Assembly: GCF_001625305.1 (NCBI RefSeq)
Contig: NW_017804353.1
Span: 5,094,999-5,158,998, forward strand
Origin: Branchiostoma belcheri
Lineage: Eukaryota > Chordata > Leptocardii > Amphioxiformes > Branchiostomatidae
Length of the DNA stretch: 64,000 nucleotides
Direction of reading: 5' to 3'
Of the stretch, positions 56,301 through 61,541 are shown piece after piece (within the stretch, counting starts at the first letter, position 1; each line of letters begins with the position of its first letter). Under the pieces are notes generated by a model that searched no databases, was not told the origin of the DNA, and saw only the letters and a list, made by a program, of their open reading frames with translations. A program made the translations under genes and the position numbers.

Positions 56301-58397
56301 CATTGTAGCAGCATTGTTACAGAACGCCATGCGACAACTCCCTAAGCTGTTGTATGCAACATGGACATTTAATAGGAGATGCTCCAACTTTTTGTTACTT
56401 CCTGACAACAAATAGTGTTGTCTTTAATGTACAAATGTGACCCTTCTGTAAATGAGTCAGTGTAAATAATAACAATTTCAAAGTTGCTAAAAATATTTTA
56501 GCGCTGTTTTTTTATTTCAAATTGAGGTTGATCTGAAAAAATCTTTCAATGAATAGCTGTGGCATCTCCTATTATGCTTTATTCTTTATTGTTAATAATA
56601 TGATTTTTGGTTAGATGAAAGCTTTCGAAATTAAAGTAAATGAACTAAAAAGTTATCTTTGAAAAAATACCATTTTATATATTGTCTCACAAATCAATTC
56701 AAACTTAATAATATATATATTTAAACCCTTTGTTAGACAAAATTTTGTCCCAACAAACTTGTTATGTTTTGTGTATGTTGAGATGTTGAGTTTGTGTTTG
56801 ACCGTCCTGCCAACAGGCATCCCTTACCCCAGCCCCAGCGACTGTGGCCAGGTGGTGGCCAATGGGGAGACAGAGAGCGGTCCCTTCACTGTCTACCCCT
56901 CGGACGGCGGTGAGCCCATTGAGGTCTGGTGCGACATGGAGACTGATGGCGGAGGCTGGATCGTATGTTTTGATATTTCATTTTTTAAGTCACCAGACTT
57001 TTGTATGATTACAAAATAGGGGGAGTGTGAATGTCAAGCCTTTTTGGAGTATAATGAACCTTTTTTTGTGTGTATAATGGAAGAAAGAAACCATAATAGT
57101 TGATGATTAATGAGACACTGATAATATTTTTGTTATCATGACAGCATAAGCCAGTGTCCATTCCTGGTCAGTTACATGAGTATTTGAAGACAGTTTCTGT
57201 AGTATGTGTCATTTGCTTGATCATTCTGTGTTGCTAACCAAACAGGCATGAATTTTCCTCCACAGGTTTTCCAGAGACGGCAGGATGGCTCTGTAGACTT
57301 CTGGAGACGGTGGAGAGAGTACCGCGCAGGATTCGGAGAAAACACAGGAGAATTCTGGCTCGGTGAGGCAGTCATCTATTGTTTGAATTCCACTCTAATT
57401 TTCATTCAGTTAATCACATAGCCTCACAGTAAATGAGTGCTAATTACAATGAGCCGTGACAGCTGGACATGTAACATGAATAACTTGATGAAAGAAACCA
57501 AAAAGAAATCAAGAAATAAACATACTTCGTCATAACGGGAAGGATTTAAAGTGGTACACACGACTTACTATGATAAAAAGTGAAGCTTTCAGACAGCATC
57601 CACCATCTTTCTTCAGCTACTGACGAGGCATACTTTGTGACCTTTTGTCCCACAGGAAATGACAACATCCACAGATTATCTGCCCAAGGAGATTACCAGC
57701 TGCGTATAGACTTGGCCGACGGTGCTGACGCCGTGTACGGGCAGTGGGAAAACTTCAAACTGGGCTCAGAGTCAGACCTATACAAGCTCAACATCGGGGA
57801 ATATTCCGGCACATCAGGTGGGTGGTAATGCTGTTTCTTTCCGTCTCTTTGGATGGTCGCTTTTTCTACAGCCTAAATCTACAACAGAAGCACCTGTATT
57901 GACACTGCAATATTTAAAAGATGTACAACACTACAAGATATAAAAGATAGGTCTATGATATATGTACAAGGTAAGTGTACCAACCTCTCAACCTACCGTT
58001 ATATGTTGTGACAACAATTAAGAAAAAGAGAATTCATCAGAATGAAGGTGCAGAAACTTATCACACCTTCGTGACCTAAAACTACACTAAATCTGCATTA
58101 ATCAACTTATTCTCTTTTCACATTTCAGGCGACTCCCTCACTTACCACAACAACAGGCCTTTCTCTACGAGGGACAAGGATAATGACGTCGCCCTCAGCC
58201 ACTGTGCCTTTGCGTACCACGGAGCGTGGTGGTACAAGAACTGTCATCGTAGCAACCTGAACGGCCAGTACGGCGACAACACGCACAGCCAGGGCGTCAA
58301 CTGGTACCACTGGAAGGGCCACGAGAAGTCCGTTCCGTTTGTCGAAATGAAAATGAGGTCCATGGATTTTAAGACAAAATATGCAAGAGCAGAGTAA
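10426..58397 (+). CDS. TN: tenascin gene, full coding span (57 exons counted)
   Basis: Extracellular-matrix glycoprotein that forms disulphide-linked oligomers and modulates cell adhesion. Domain order is signal peptide, tenascin assembly region, heptad coiled coil, five EGF repeats, 51 FN3 units, 11-residue linker and fibrinogen-related domain: the defining tenascin layout. All FN3 exons are phase 1-1 symmetric; only FN3-51 is split by an intron. Summed exon length predicts about 5,700 residues (assuming 354 nt for FN3-8), far larger than vertebrate tenascins. As the only tenascin here it is probably the counterpart of the whole vertebrate TNC/TNR/TNX/TNW family; a one-to-one name is not justified. 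Two FN3 exons (27 and 28) break the frame and FN3-8 lies mostly in an assembly gap, so the joined frame is not fully intact as assembled. Introns between FN3 exons are mostly 0.2-0.9 kb and hold no other genes that I can see. Confidence 0.93.
11384..13076 (+). other. TN: tenascin intron 1
   Basis: 1.69-kb intron between the EGF exon and FN3-1, donor GTAGGT and acceptor cccaacacgcag. No exon-like frame with EGF or FN3 motifs was seen inside. Confidence 0.75.
13077..13352 (+). CDS. TN: tenascin FN3-1 exon
   Basis: 92 codons, phase 1-1, donor GTAAGC. FN3 landmarks: B-strand Trp in [15 protein letters not shown] in C, and the tyrosine corner [15 protein letters not shown]. The FG loop is KGRGEP, without RGD. 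GC-rich like the EGF exon and clearly different in sequence from the later repeats, so it is probably an old, non-duplicating unit. Confidence 0.9.
13353..15233 (+). other. TN: tenascin intron 2
   Basis: 1.88-kb intron, the longest in the gene. No exon-like sequence or recognised repeat family was seen. Confidence 0.75.
15234..15593 (+). CDS. TN: tenascin FN3-2 exon, RGD in the C-C' loop
   Basis: 120 codons, phase 1-1, acceptor tgcttttgaag, donor GTAAGG. It resembles the following RGD block ([30 protein letters not shown]), but its FG loop reads GGRGPQS and lacks RGD. Instead YQRGDDG after the C strand contains RGD, where the other units have KPGD. A Gly/Pro/Thr-rich linker of about 20 residues closes the exon, as in FN3-3 to FN3-12. 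Confidence 0.9.
16237..16569 (+). CDS. TN: tenascin FN3-3 exon, FG-loop RGD
   Basis: 111 codons, phase 1-1, donor GTAAGG. The FG loop reads [12 protein letters not shown]. The exon is exactly 21 nt shorter than its 354-nt siblings at the 5' end: the usual acceptor before GACAAG is lost, and a T-to-A change (caaccctg to caacccag) provides a new AG seven codons downstream. Confidence 0.88.
16606..16675 (+). repeat. intronic minisatellite, two units of about 35 bp
   Basis: CATTTTGGCACTGACATCAC recurs twice here, each time followed by TGGACAG or TGGATAG. The same motif sits at the start of introns after FN3-4 to FN3-12, in one to three copies, so it travelled with the duplicated exons. Confidence 0.75.
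17106..17459 (+). CDS. TN: tenascin FN3-4 exon, FG-loop RGD
   Basis: 118 codons, phase 1-1, acceptor cattttaag, donor GTAAGG. FG loop [12 protein letters not shown]; linker [19 protein letters not shown]. Exon plus following intron (to 17958) closely resemble FN3-3 with its intron, and the surviving part of FN3-8 with its intron. First unit of the four-exon segmental duplication. Confidence 0.9.
17959..18300 (+). CDS. TN: tenascin FN3-5 exon, FG-loop RGD
   Basis: 114 codons, phase 1-1, donor GTAAGG. Differs from FN3-4 in DDIYGYK in the C strand and a shorter linker, [17 protein letters not shown] loop [12 protein letters not shown]. Exon and following intron are near copies of FN3-9 and its intron. 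Confidence 0.9.
18844..19179 (+). CDS. TN: tenascin FN3-6 exon, FG-loop RGD
   Basis: 112 codons, phase 1-1, donor GTAAGG. FG loop [12 protein letters not shown] and the shortest linker of the family, [13 protein letters not shown]. Pairs with FN3-10: the introns behind both share the stretch beginning ACATTGGGGTCACAATCATA or a near match. Confidence 0.9.
19698..20051 (+). CDS. TN: tenascin FN3-7 exon, FG-loop RGD
   Basis: 118 codons, phase 1-1, donor GTAAGG. Carries [11 protein letters not shown], shared only with FN3-11, and linker [19 protein letters not shown]. Upstream intron sequence (ATAGTGATGGATAATATTTA) is identical before FN3-11. Last unit before the assembly gap. Confidence 0.9.
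20135..20409. other. assembly gap, 275 N
   Basis: Run of N inside the RGD block. It starts 83 nt into the intron after FN3-7 and ends inside FN3-8. By comparison with FN3-4, 300 nt of FN3-8 plus most of an intron are missing, so the N count understates the real gap. Confidence 0.98.
20410..20463 (+). CDS. TN: tenascin FN3-8 exon, 3' remnant after the gap
   Basis: Only the last 18 codons are present: the [19 protein letters not shown] linker ending in phase 1 at donor GTAAGG. The linker and following intron match FN3-4, so the missing part should be a 354-nt FN3 exon, very probably with an FG-loop RGD. Partial because of the gap, not degenerate. Confidence 0.85.
20996..21337 (+). CDS. TN: tenascin FN3-9 exon, FG-loop RGD
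   Basis: 114 codons, phase 1-1, donor GTAAGG. Near-identical to FN3-5, including the DDIYGYK segment, FG loop [12 protein letters not shown] and linker [15 protein letters not shown]. The following intron is 29 nt longer than that of FN3-5, largely because of a tandem duplication of CTGGTCTGGGATTTGCATTT at about 21.72-21.77 kb. Confidence 0.9.
21910..22263 (+). CDS. TN: tenascin FN3-10 exon, FG-loop RGD
   Basis: 118 codons, phase 1-1, donor GTAAGG. Counterpart of FN3-6 by position and introns, but with IRVEWQ instead of IRLQWQ and the longer linker [19 protein letters not shown], suggesting exchange with FN3-3-like units. FG loop [12 protein letters not shown]. Confidence 0.9.
22295..22405 (+). 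repeat. intronic minisatellite, three 38-bp units
   Basis: Units 22295-22332 and 22333-22370 are identical 38-mers starting GGGATCACATTTTGGCACTG, followed by a decayed third copy. This is the most expanded version of the motif found after each RGD-block exon. Confidence 0.85.
22882..23235 (+). CDS. TN: tenascin FN3-11 exon, FG-loop RGD
   Basis: 118 codons, phase 1-1, donor GTAAGG. Near copy of FN3-7, with the shared [11 protein letters not shown] segment; FG loop [12 protein letters not shown]. Its downstream intron begins like the one cut by the gap after FN3-7, which supports the gap as the junction of a segmental duplication. Confidence 0.9.
23755..24108 (+). CDS. TN: tenascin FN3-12 exon, FG-loop RGD
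   Basis: 118 codons, phase 1-1, donor GTAAGG. Mosaic of family features: [17 protein letters not shown] as in FN3-7/11 but [10 protein letters not shown] as in FN3-5/9. FG loop [12 protein letters not shown]. Last unit carrying the long Gly/Pro/Thr linker. Confidence 0.9.
24634..24951 (+). CDS. TN: tenascin FN3-13 exon, FG-loop RGD
   Basis: 106 codons, phase 1-1, donor GTAAGG. More diverged than FN3-3 to FN3-12 ([20 protein letters not shown]) yet keeps [12 protein letters not shown] in the FG loop. Linker [11 protein letters not shown] replaces the GPGT type. Confidence 0.9.
25686..25991 (+). CDS. TN: tenascin FN3-14 exon, FG-loop RGD
   Basis: 102 codons, phase 1-1, donor GTAAGA. The 5' half is diverged ([17 protein letters not shown]) while the 3' half is almost identical to the FN3-5/9 type ([13 protein letters not shown]), suggesting partial conversion. 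Short linker GDPSG. Confidence 0.9.
25992..26918 (+). other. TN: tenascin intron after FN3-14
   Basis: 0.93-kb intron of unique-looking, AT-rich sequence with several ACATGTACA motifs. No exon seen. Confidence 0.7.
26919..27224 (+). CDS. TN: tenascin FN3-15 exon, FG-loop RGD
   Basis: 102 codons, phase 1-1, acceptor acttttgaag, donor GTAAGA. Reads [18 protein letters not shown] in the A-B region and [15 protein letters not shown] around the FG loop. An alternative acceptor at ttgttgcag (about 26863) would add 56 nt and break the phase pattern, so it is not used here. Confidence 0.88.
27225..28070 (+). other. TN: tenascin intron after FN3-15
   Basis: 0.85-kb intron, acceptor ttttccacag. No exon-like frame seen. 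Confidence 0.7.
28071..28385 (+). CDS. TN: tenascin FN3-16 exon, FG-loop NGD
   Basis: 105 codons, phase 1-1, donor GTAAGA. Diverged, GC-rich unit ([28 protein letters not shown]). The FG loop is [11 protein letters not shown]: the Arg of RGD is replaced by Asn, so this unit interrupts the RGD series between FN3-15 and FN3-17. Confidence 0.9.
28386..29113 (+). other. TN: tenascin intron after FN3-16
   Basis: 0.73-kb intron; no exon-like frame or recognised repeat. Confidence 0.7.
29114..29416 (+). CDS. TN: tenascin FN3-17 exon, FG-loop RGD
   Basis: 101 codons, phase 1-1, donor GTAAGA. Keeps [18 protein letters not shown] and [13 protein letters not shown], so RGD persists although the rest is well diverged from FN3-3 to FN3-12. 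C-C' loop RYGDD. Last RGD unit of the main block. Confidence 0.9.
29417..30224 (+). other. TN: tenascin intron after FN3-17
   Basis: 0.81-kb intron marking the boundary between the RGD block and the older FN3 units. Nothing else seen. Confidence 0.7.
30225..30509 (+). CDS. TN: tenascin FN3-18 exon
   Basis: 95 codons, phase 1-1, donor GTATGT. First of the VPGAP-type units: [43 protein letters not shown]. No RGD. Confidence 0.9.
31144..31440 (+). CDS. TN: tenascin FN3-19 exon
   Basis: 99 codons, phase 1-1, donor [18 protein letters not shown] in B, a longer C'-E segment ([16 protein letters not shown]) and FG loop SAGEGERSD. Confidence 0.9.
31848..32135 (+). CDS. TN: tenascin FN3-20 exon
   Basis: 96 codons (288 nt, the standard size), phase 1-1, donor [33 protein letters not shown] loop TEGGEGETS. 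Confidence 0.9.
32393..32680 (+). CDS. TN: tenascin FN3-21 exon
   Basis: 288 nt, phase 1-1, acceptor ttctcctgccag, donor [50 protein letters not shown]. Confidence 0.9.
33176..33463 (+). CDS. TN: tenascin FN3-22 exon
   Basis: 288 nt, phase 1-1. Ends at a GTGGGT donor, chosen over the GTAACG four bases downstream because it preserves the phase and the 288-nt length. [31 protein letters not shown] loop TRAGEGDRS. Confidence 0.85.
33952..34239 (+). CDS. TN: tenascin FN3-23 exon
   Basis: 288 nt, phase 1-1, donor [52 protein letters not shown]. Confidence 0.87.
34539..34826 (+). CDS. TN: tenascin FN3-24 exon
   Basis: 288 nt, phase 1-1, donor [51 protein letters not shown]. Confidence 0.9.
35045..35332 (+). 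CDS. TN: tenascin FN3-25 exon
   Basis: 288 nt, phase 1-1, donor [52 protein letters not shown]. Confidence 0.9.
35674..35961 (+). CDS. TN: tenascin FN3-26 exon, FG-loop KGD
   Basis: 288 nt, phase 1-1, acceptor tttttttgtag, donor [33 protein letters not shown]. The FG loop TSKGDGLRS has KGD, an alternative integrin tripeptide in some ligands; binding here is only inference. Confidence 0.9.
36630..36916 (+). pseudogene. TN: tenascin FN3-27 exon with broken 5' reading frame
   Basis: Expected acceptor (ctacaaaag) and a GTGGGT donor bound 287 nt, one less than the standard 288. From the acceptor, the phase-1 frame meets TAG at 36635. Comparison with FN3-30 suggests two missing bases near 36632-36635 and one extra base near 36675; the frame after about 36676 is intact ([13 protein letters not shown] to [15 protein letters not shown]). 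No nearby phase-1 acceptor avoids a stop. It may be a decaying, skippable exon or an assembly error. Confidence 0.75.
37223..37511 (+). CDS. TN: tenascin FN3-28 exon, one-base insertion near the 3' end
   Basis: 289 nt instead of 288. The first part is a normal FN3 ([33 protein letters not shown]). At about 37477 one extra A in AGGAACT shifts the frame; without it the tail reads [12 protein letters not shown] and reaches donor GTAGGT in phase 1. As written, the exon would end at TAG over the donor. Either a sequencing or assembly indel or a genuine lesion beside damaged FN3-27. Confidence 0.8.
37796..38083 (+). CDS. TN: tenascin FN3-29 exon
   Basis: 288 nt, phase 1-1, acceptor ttcctccccag, donor [53 protein letters not shown]. 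Confidence 0.9.
38578..38874 (+). CDS. TN: tenascin FN3-30 exon
   Basis: 99 codons, phase 1-1, donor [36 protein letters not shown] and a three-residue insertion around [11 protein letters not shown] before the tyrosine corner. FG loop TGGGEGDRS. Confidence 0.88.
39292..39336 (+). repeat. 22-bp direct tandem duplication in an intron
   Basis: The 22-mer at 39292-39313 (starting TAGATCGCTGATTG) is repeated exactly at 39315-39336. Simple slippage-type duplication upstream of FN3-31. Confidence 0.85.
39461..39748 (+). CDS. TN: tenascin FN3-31 exon
   Basis: 288 nt, phase 1-1, donor GTGCGT (weak but phase-consistent). [47 protein letters not shown]. Confidence 0.85.
40077..40364 (+). CDS. TN: tenascin FN3-32 exon (first GGESERS-family unit)
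   Basis: 288 nt, phase 1-1, donor GTAGGT. Founder-type sequence of the second young block: [49 protein letters not shown]. The FG loop has GGES in place of RGD. Confidence 0.9.
40779..41066 (+). CDS. TN: tenascin FN3-33 exon
   Basis: 288 nt, phase 1-1, donor [53 protein letters not shown]. Flanking intron sequence on both sides is shared with FN3-34 and FN3-35. Confidence 0.92.
41421..41708 (+). CDS. TN: tenascin FN3-34 exon
   Basis: 288 nt, phase 1-1, acceptor gaaatcgaag, donor GTAGGT. Near copy of FN3-33 (both [11 protein letters not shown]); the intron upstream repeats TAGCTGACATGTACATTTAG. Confidence 0.92.
42152..42439 (+). CDS. TN: tenascin FN3-35 exon
   Basis: 288 nt, phase 1-1, donor GTAGGT. 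Near copy of FN3-33/34 with [17 protein letters not shown]. Donor flank GTAGGTTTCCCTTC is shared with FN3-33 and FN3-34. Confidence 0.92.
42876..43163 (+). CDS. TN: tenascin FN3-36 exon
   Basis: 288 nt, phase 1-1, donor GTAGGT. 5' half and upstream flank nearly identical to FN3-35; differs in [11 protein letters not shown] and TTFSIS. The downstream intron is unrelated to those of FN3-33 to FN3-35, so the duplication ends here. Confidence 0.92.
43505..43792 (+). CDS. TN: tenascin FN3-37 exon
   Basis: 288 nt, phase 1-1, donor [50 protein letters not shown]. Followed by the shortest intron here (174 nt). Confidence 0.9.
43967..44260 (+). CDS. TN: tenascin FN3-38 exon
   Basis: 98 codons, phase 1-1, donor GTAGGT. 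Two-residue insertion in the B-C loop ([10 protein letters not shown]) and a diverged FG region ([12 protein letters not shown]). Oldest-looking member of the GGES family. Confidence 0.9.
44693..44980 (+). CDS. TN: tenascin FN3-39 exon
   Basis: 288 nt, phase 1-1, donor GTAGGT. Distinctive C'-E segment [15 protein letters not shown] in an otherwise standard GGESERS unit. Confidence 0.9.
45356..45643 (+). CDS. TN: tenascin FN3-40 exon
   Basis: 288 nt, phase 1-1, donor [50 protein letters not shown]. Confidence 0.9.
45644..46807 (+). other. TN: tenascin intron after FN3-40
   Basis: 1.16-kb intron, about twice its neighbours. I looked for a lost FN3 exon (Trp, Tyr corner, GGES) and found none. 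Confidence 0.7.
46808..47095 (+). CDS. TN: tenascin FN3-41 exon
   Basis: 288 nt, phase 1-1, donor [50 protein letters not shown]. The upstream flank resembles that of FN3-32 (cttctcactgaag). Confidence 0.9.
47620..47907 (+). CDS. TN: tenascin FN3-42 exon
   Basis: 288 nt, phase 1-1, donor GTAGGT. Diverged GGES unit: [42 protein letters not shown]. Last of this family. Confidence 0.9.
48140..48430 (+). CDS. TN: tenascin FN3-43 exon
   Basis: 97 codons, phase 1-1, acceptor cccttccag, donor [52 protein letters not shown]. Returns to the VPGAP type. Confidence 0.9.
48742..49029 (+). CDS. TN: tenascin FN3-44 exon
   Basis: 288 nt, phase 1-1, acceptor tctttcctcag, donor [53 protein letters not shown]. 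Confidence 0.9.
49372..49650 (+). CDS. TN: tenascin FN3-45 exon
   Basis: 93 codons, phase 1-1, donor GTACGT. Three residues shorter in the B-C loop ([15 protein letters not shown]); [19 protein letters not shown]. Confidence 0.9.
50139..50432 (+). CDS. TN: tenascin FN3-46 exon
   Basis: 98 codons, phase 1-1, donor [26 protein letters not shown] with an acidic C'-E loop ([11 protein letters not shown]); [19 protein letters not shown]. Confidence 0.9.
50795..51082 (+). CDS. TN: tenascin FN3-47 exon
   Basis: 288 nt, phase 1-1, donor [36 protein letters not shown]. The tyrosine corner is unusual, [14 protein letters not shown] loop TGAGDGDRS. Confidence 0.9.
51673..51960 (+). CDS. TN: tenascin FN3-48 exon
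   Basis: 288 nt, phase 1-1, donor [53 protein letters not shown]. Confidence 0.9.
52248..52535 (+). CDS. TN: tenascin FN3-49 exon, isolated FG-loop RGD
   Basis: 288 nt, phase 1-1, acceptor cacctcatag, donor [32 protein letters not shown]. The FG loop is [11 protein letters not shown], the only RGD outside the 16-29 kb block and EGF-2. Its flanks differ from the [11 protein letters not shown] type, so it probably arose independently. Confidence 0.9.
53200..53487 (+). CDS. TN: tenascin FN3-50 exon
   Basis: 288 nt, phase 1-1, donor [52 protein letters not shown]. Confidence 0.88.
53933..54132 (+). CDS. TN: tenascin FN3-51, first half
   Basis: A to E strands of the last FN3: [17 protein letters not shown] and [13 protein letters not shown]. 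Starts phase 1, ends phase 0 after GADTL at donor GTGAGT. The only FN3 in the gene interrupted by an intron. Confidence 0.88.
54514..54628 (+). CDS. TN: tenascin FN3-51, second half
   Basis: Phase 0 start after cctgtgtccacag: [20 protein letters not shown] carries the tyrosine corner; FG loop TSSGTGIRA. Ends phase 1 at donor GTGAGA. Together with 53933-54132 it totals 315 nt. Confidence 0.9.
54629..55500 (+). other. TN: tenascin intron after FN3-51
   Basis: 0.87-kb AT-rich intron with a long T-rich tract in its last 300 nt. No exon seen. Confidence 0.75.
55501..55533 (+). CDS. TN: tenascin linker mini-exon
   Basis: 33-nt, phase 1-1 exon between a strong acceptor (cctgccccctcag) and donor GTGAGT, encoding about [11 protein letters not shown] between the last FN3 and the fibrinogen-related domain. 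Supported by splice sites, length and phase; lacks a domain of its own, so it needs transcript support. Confidence 0.7.
55534..56816 (+). other. TN: tenascin intron before the fibrinogen-related domain
   Basis: 1.28-kb AT-rich intron. It contains the foldback at 55662-55802 and no exon-like frame. Confidence 0.75.
55662..55802. repeat. 141-bp foldback element with 21-bp terminal inverted repeats
   Basis: Arms 55662-55682 (AAAACCTTGGCTGTCAGAAAC) and 55782-55802 match as reverse complements at 20 of 21 positions. Short non-coding interior; MITE-like. No clear target duplication at the ends. Confidence 0.65.
56817..56962 (+). CDS. TN: tenascin fibrinogen-related domain, exon 1
   Basis: Phase 1 start, phase 0 end, 146 nt, donor GTATGT. 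Encodes the domain start, [16 protein letters not shown] to [13 protein letters not shown], with the first conserved cysteine pair. In other tenascins this globe contacts integrins and other receptors. Confidence 0.93.
57266..57362 (+). CDS. TN: tenascin fibrinogen-related domain, exon 2
   Basis: 97 nt, phase 0 to 1, acceptor ttttcctccacag, donor [22 protein letters not shown] through [11 protein letters not shown], the signature core of fibrinogen-related domains. Confidence 0.93.
57656..57817 (+). CDS. TN: tenascin fibrinogen-related domain, exon 3
   Basis: 162 nt, phase 1-1, acceptor ttttgtcccacag, donor [26 protein letters not shown] to [13 protein letters not shown]. Confidence 0.93.
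58129..58397 (+). CDS. TN: tenascin fibrinogen-related domain, terminal exon
   Basis: 269 nt with acceptor cacatttcag and stop TAA at 58395. Contains the calcium-loop-like [12 protein letters not shown], the second disulphide pair ([14 protein letters not shown]), NLNGQY and VEMKMRS, then a short polar tail ([11 protein letters not shown]). The domain is complete and intact. Confidence 0.94.
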
Positions 58398-59992
58398 GGT
58401 GATGCTTTTTCTGTGTTAAAAATGCAAAAGACAGGTTCAAGAGAAACTTTAAAACTATCTTAAAGCTTTGTCAAATGATGTAACATCTACAGCCTTGCTT
58501 CTATGTTTGTTTGAAAACTTTAAGCTCATATAAAAAAAAAGAGAGAAAAAGAGCTATTGTAACTCCTTCTTCAGTACTTTTATTACTTTGGTATTAAAAT
58601 ATATCCCCCCCACCTCCCAACCTAACCCCAGTGGAGAAAAAAGGTATTATGTTCCAAAAAAGGTATGTTTCCAATGGACTTATAAGGTCATGGTAAGACT
58701 AACAGATGTTTTGTACAATTTCTTGAAAAGATCTCCCTGTTGTGAAAAAATGTACCTTTTCCTCCATTCATAAGAGATGTACCTTTGCTGCTGGAGTGTG
58801 CATTAATTTTGTAATGCTATAATTCAACTGTAAGCGCCAAAGTTTCAGTACTGGTATTTGGCTAAACAAGATAGAAAAATATGTGACATAAAGGCAACTA
58901 TAGTTTGGGGTATGTAAAATATGAATGCAAAAGCAAGACACTAAGGAACATACATGTAACGTTACCAGTTAGTTATATACTAAGTAATTGAAAAATGTCA
59001 CATCAAGAAAAAATTGTCCTCTTTACTGCCTATTGACTGAAACTTTGTATGGGGGGAAGGCAAAAGTACTAGATAGACTCCTAATTACCTAAAAAAAGCC
59101 AGGAGAGGCTATATGTTTGTGTATATTACGATCTGTGTTATGTAGTAGTTCTAGAAGTTGCATATCTGTAGATGAGTACTTATCCTAGCTTCAGTTACAC
59201 TTAGCCTGTTGAAACGCTGCTTATTTTTCATCATTACTACTTCTTGTTTAAGATACTTTATTGGCCTGAGTCCCCTTTGGCCTCATGTCTCAATACAAGG
59301 CCAAAACTTGCCAAGAAAATACTATGAACAAGTCAAACGTTCTTGTGAAATAGAATAATTTTACTTTCCTATAACCTGCTCGTATGTTTAATTAGATAGA
59401 ATCTAATTAAGATTTGAAATTTCGTTGTGTTTGAAAAGTGCACAAAGGTGTCACAGGCGTGAAAAAGAAAATCTTGTAACTGTGCTTGTGTGTTTACAAA
59501 CAATGCAGCACACACAATGTAGCTGTGACATGTAAAGTTTTGTATCAGTTTAAAAGCATTATCATATAGCTGGTATTTGATCAAGCAGCATTTAGTATCA
59601 AGGTCTTTTTATCAACTTGAACTGGAACAAATGTAGGCTAGAGGTAGCTGTATGTATCATATCAATTATATGGTAATTTTCTTGTGCAACAGCTATTTTT
59701 GTTATTTTCTGTTGAAAGTATGAGGAAACCATTTTCATCAGTATGGATTTGTACAAATTGTACCATTTAATTGTAGGTTTGTGGTCCAGAAAAACAAAAA
59801 TGGTAAATAGATATATTAAGTGACAGTATCATCGCAAGACATTGGCATTTTAGCTTGGGTGTGTTTGCAATGCTCTTTTTTACTTGATGCCAGGACATGA
59901 GGTCAGTACAACAACTTTTATATTACCTGTACTAAGTTAAGATGAAATCCATGGAATGATGTTTCCTCAATAAAGAAAGTTTGTGATCTTTA
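58398..59992 (+). other. TN: tenascin 3' UTR
   Basis: About 1.6 kb of AT-rich sequence without conserved frames, ending shortly after the AATAAA at 59969. The exact cleavage site is a guess. Confidence 0.6.
59969..59974 (+). terminator. TN: polyadenylation signal AATAAA for tenascin
   Basis: Canonical hexamer in CCTCAATAAAGAAAG followed by T/G-rich sequence (GTTTGTGATCTTT). It is the first clear AATAAA I see after the stop codon. Confidence 0.6.
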
Positions 59993-59995
59993 TAA

Positions 59996-60898
59996 AAAGT
60001 TGTCATTTCACCATTTCTTTATATCATATCAAACTCACAAGGCAGGGATGACCTCTGATATTACAGAATAGAACATGTCTCCATTCCCAAGAACACTTGC
60101 AAAAACACTCGCAGGAAAAAGCAAAAGGCATTATATTCTTACCAGACATGACACCCCCAAAAGAACACCTTCAAGCACCGCAGGCGAATTCAAATGCAAT
60201 CTGAGGGAGATGCCTGTAGCTTTCTATAGTAAGTTGAACAGCGGGACACCTCTTAACATTGGATTCTATCCTAAGGACTGCACAGGATGACAACCCTCTC
60301 CAGAAGTGTGCATGTCCAGATATGCATGTCTCAGAAGCAAGGACACCCTGCGTAGAAACTCCCAACCAGTAGGGTCACTTACTTATAACTTACTTGACTA
60401 CTTGTGCTGGACATAGCATTACCTAGATCTGGGGTTCACATGCAGACAGAGAAAAACAAACACCCTTGAAAGAAATCTTACCACTATAGGATGAAAAACT
60501 AGCTTGATACATATTTTCCAGACAGACATATGAAGTATCCATAGTACAATGTACAAGGTAACGGCTCAATTGGGAACAGGCATGAGTAGATGACCTTGTT
60601 GGCTGCTGTGAAGTAGAGTGAACTCTGTTGAACTTGTCACTGCACATAAAGTTCACTCCACTAACTTAGACACAACACCTAAACTTGCCAACATGGAAAA
60701 TACAATTCTGCTGTGCACAGTGCACTAAAATTTTCTGAATTCTTAAGTTAGATGCACCAGTGCACATACTTCCCCAAAATTATAGGCTGTAGTACATGTA
60801 TACTAATTGACCAATACAAAAATCCCTGCGTTCCCACCCAATCTGCTTCCTTGTCAATTTCTTGCATATGATATGAAGACACAATTGAAGGTTCCTAC
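59996..60898. other. region between tenascin and the ZGPAT-like exons
   Basis: Should hold the continuation of the minus-strand ZGPAT-like gene, but I find no G-patch sequence on the minus strand here. Short frames on both strands show no recognisable domain. Confidence 0.5.
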
Positions 60899-61071
60899 CC
60901 TTGTATGAGCCTCCCACTCTCCCAAGGCACGTGTTGCTCCACTGGGTGTCCACATGTATCTGGCAACATCTTCTTCCTCTTCATCCACATCTGGTTGCAG
61001 CCTGGCACTGTTAGAACTGTCTCCATTTTCTTCACTCTCACTGTCAGAAGATGACGATGGGCTGGAGACAC
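60899..61071 (-). CDS. ZGPAT: ZGPAT-like gene, acidic/Ser-rich exon before the G-patch
   Basis: 173 nt on the minus strand, acceptor tcctcacag, donor AGG/GTAGGA, phase 1 to 0. Encodes VSSPSSSSDSESEENGDSSN, an acidic run and LGEWEAHTR. Human ZGPAT has a similar S/D-rich GDSS segment and then a GWEVHTR motif just before its G-patch, so the exon order fits. ZGPAT is a nuclear zinc-finger/G-patch repressor acting with NuRD. The G-patch exon that should follow at lower coordinates was not found. Confidence 0.78.
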
Positions 61072-61541
61072 CTGTGAGGAAGGTTATTGTTACTTTTGTC
61101 TTGAAGAAGGATCATTCAGTCTTACTTATAAATAAAATACTTATAATAAAGTGTAGAGGACATCTGGTCTTGGCGACATCGCAAGCTCACACTCTCTTTC
61201 TCATCACTAAAATGGCTGATGACCAACGTTCTGGCTGTACTATACTTTGATAACATCTTAAACCTTCTGTTCAAGATTAATCTTAAGAATACTGACATAT
61301 TTTCTTTCCACCCTCTACTACAATGAATCCTCTACTACAATGAATGCAATGAGAAGCAAGTATCTTTACCTTAGAGCTTCAATAATACATGTGAAGAAGA
61401 CATGGCATTGGGATCAACAGGATGTATATGGTGGAACACAACAATACTATGTGTACATTCATAATATATGTATTCAGAGGAAGACAACTGCATTGCAAGA
61501 ATTCGTAGTTAGCACACTTACCATAGTGAGAAGTTACTCAC

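Noticed and set aside
10426-58397. Fibronectin or another FN3-rich adhesion protein instead of tenascin
   Set aside because: The N-terminal FNHVYNI assembly motif, heptads, tenascin-type EGF repeats and terminal fibrinogen-related domain together are specific to tenascins.
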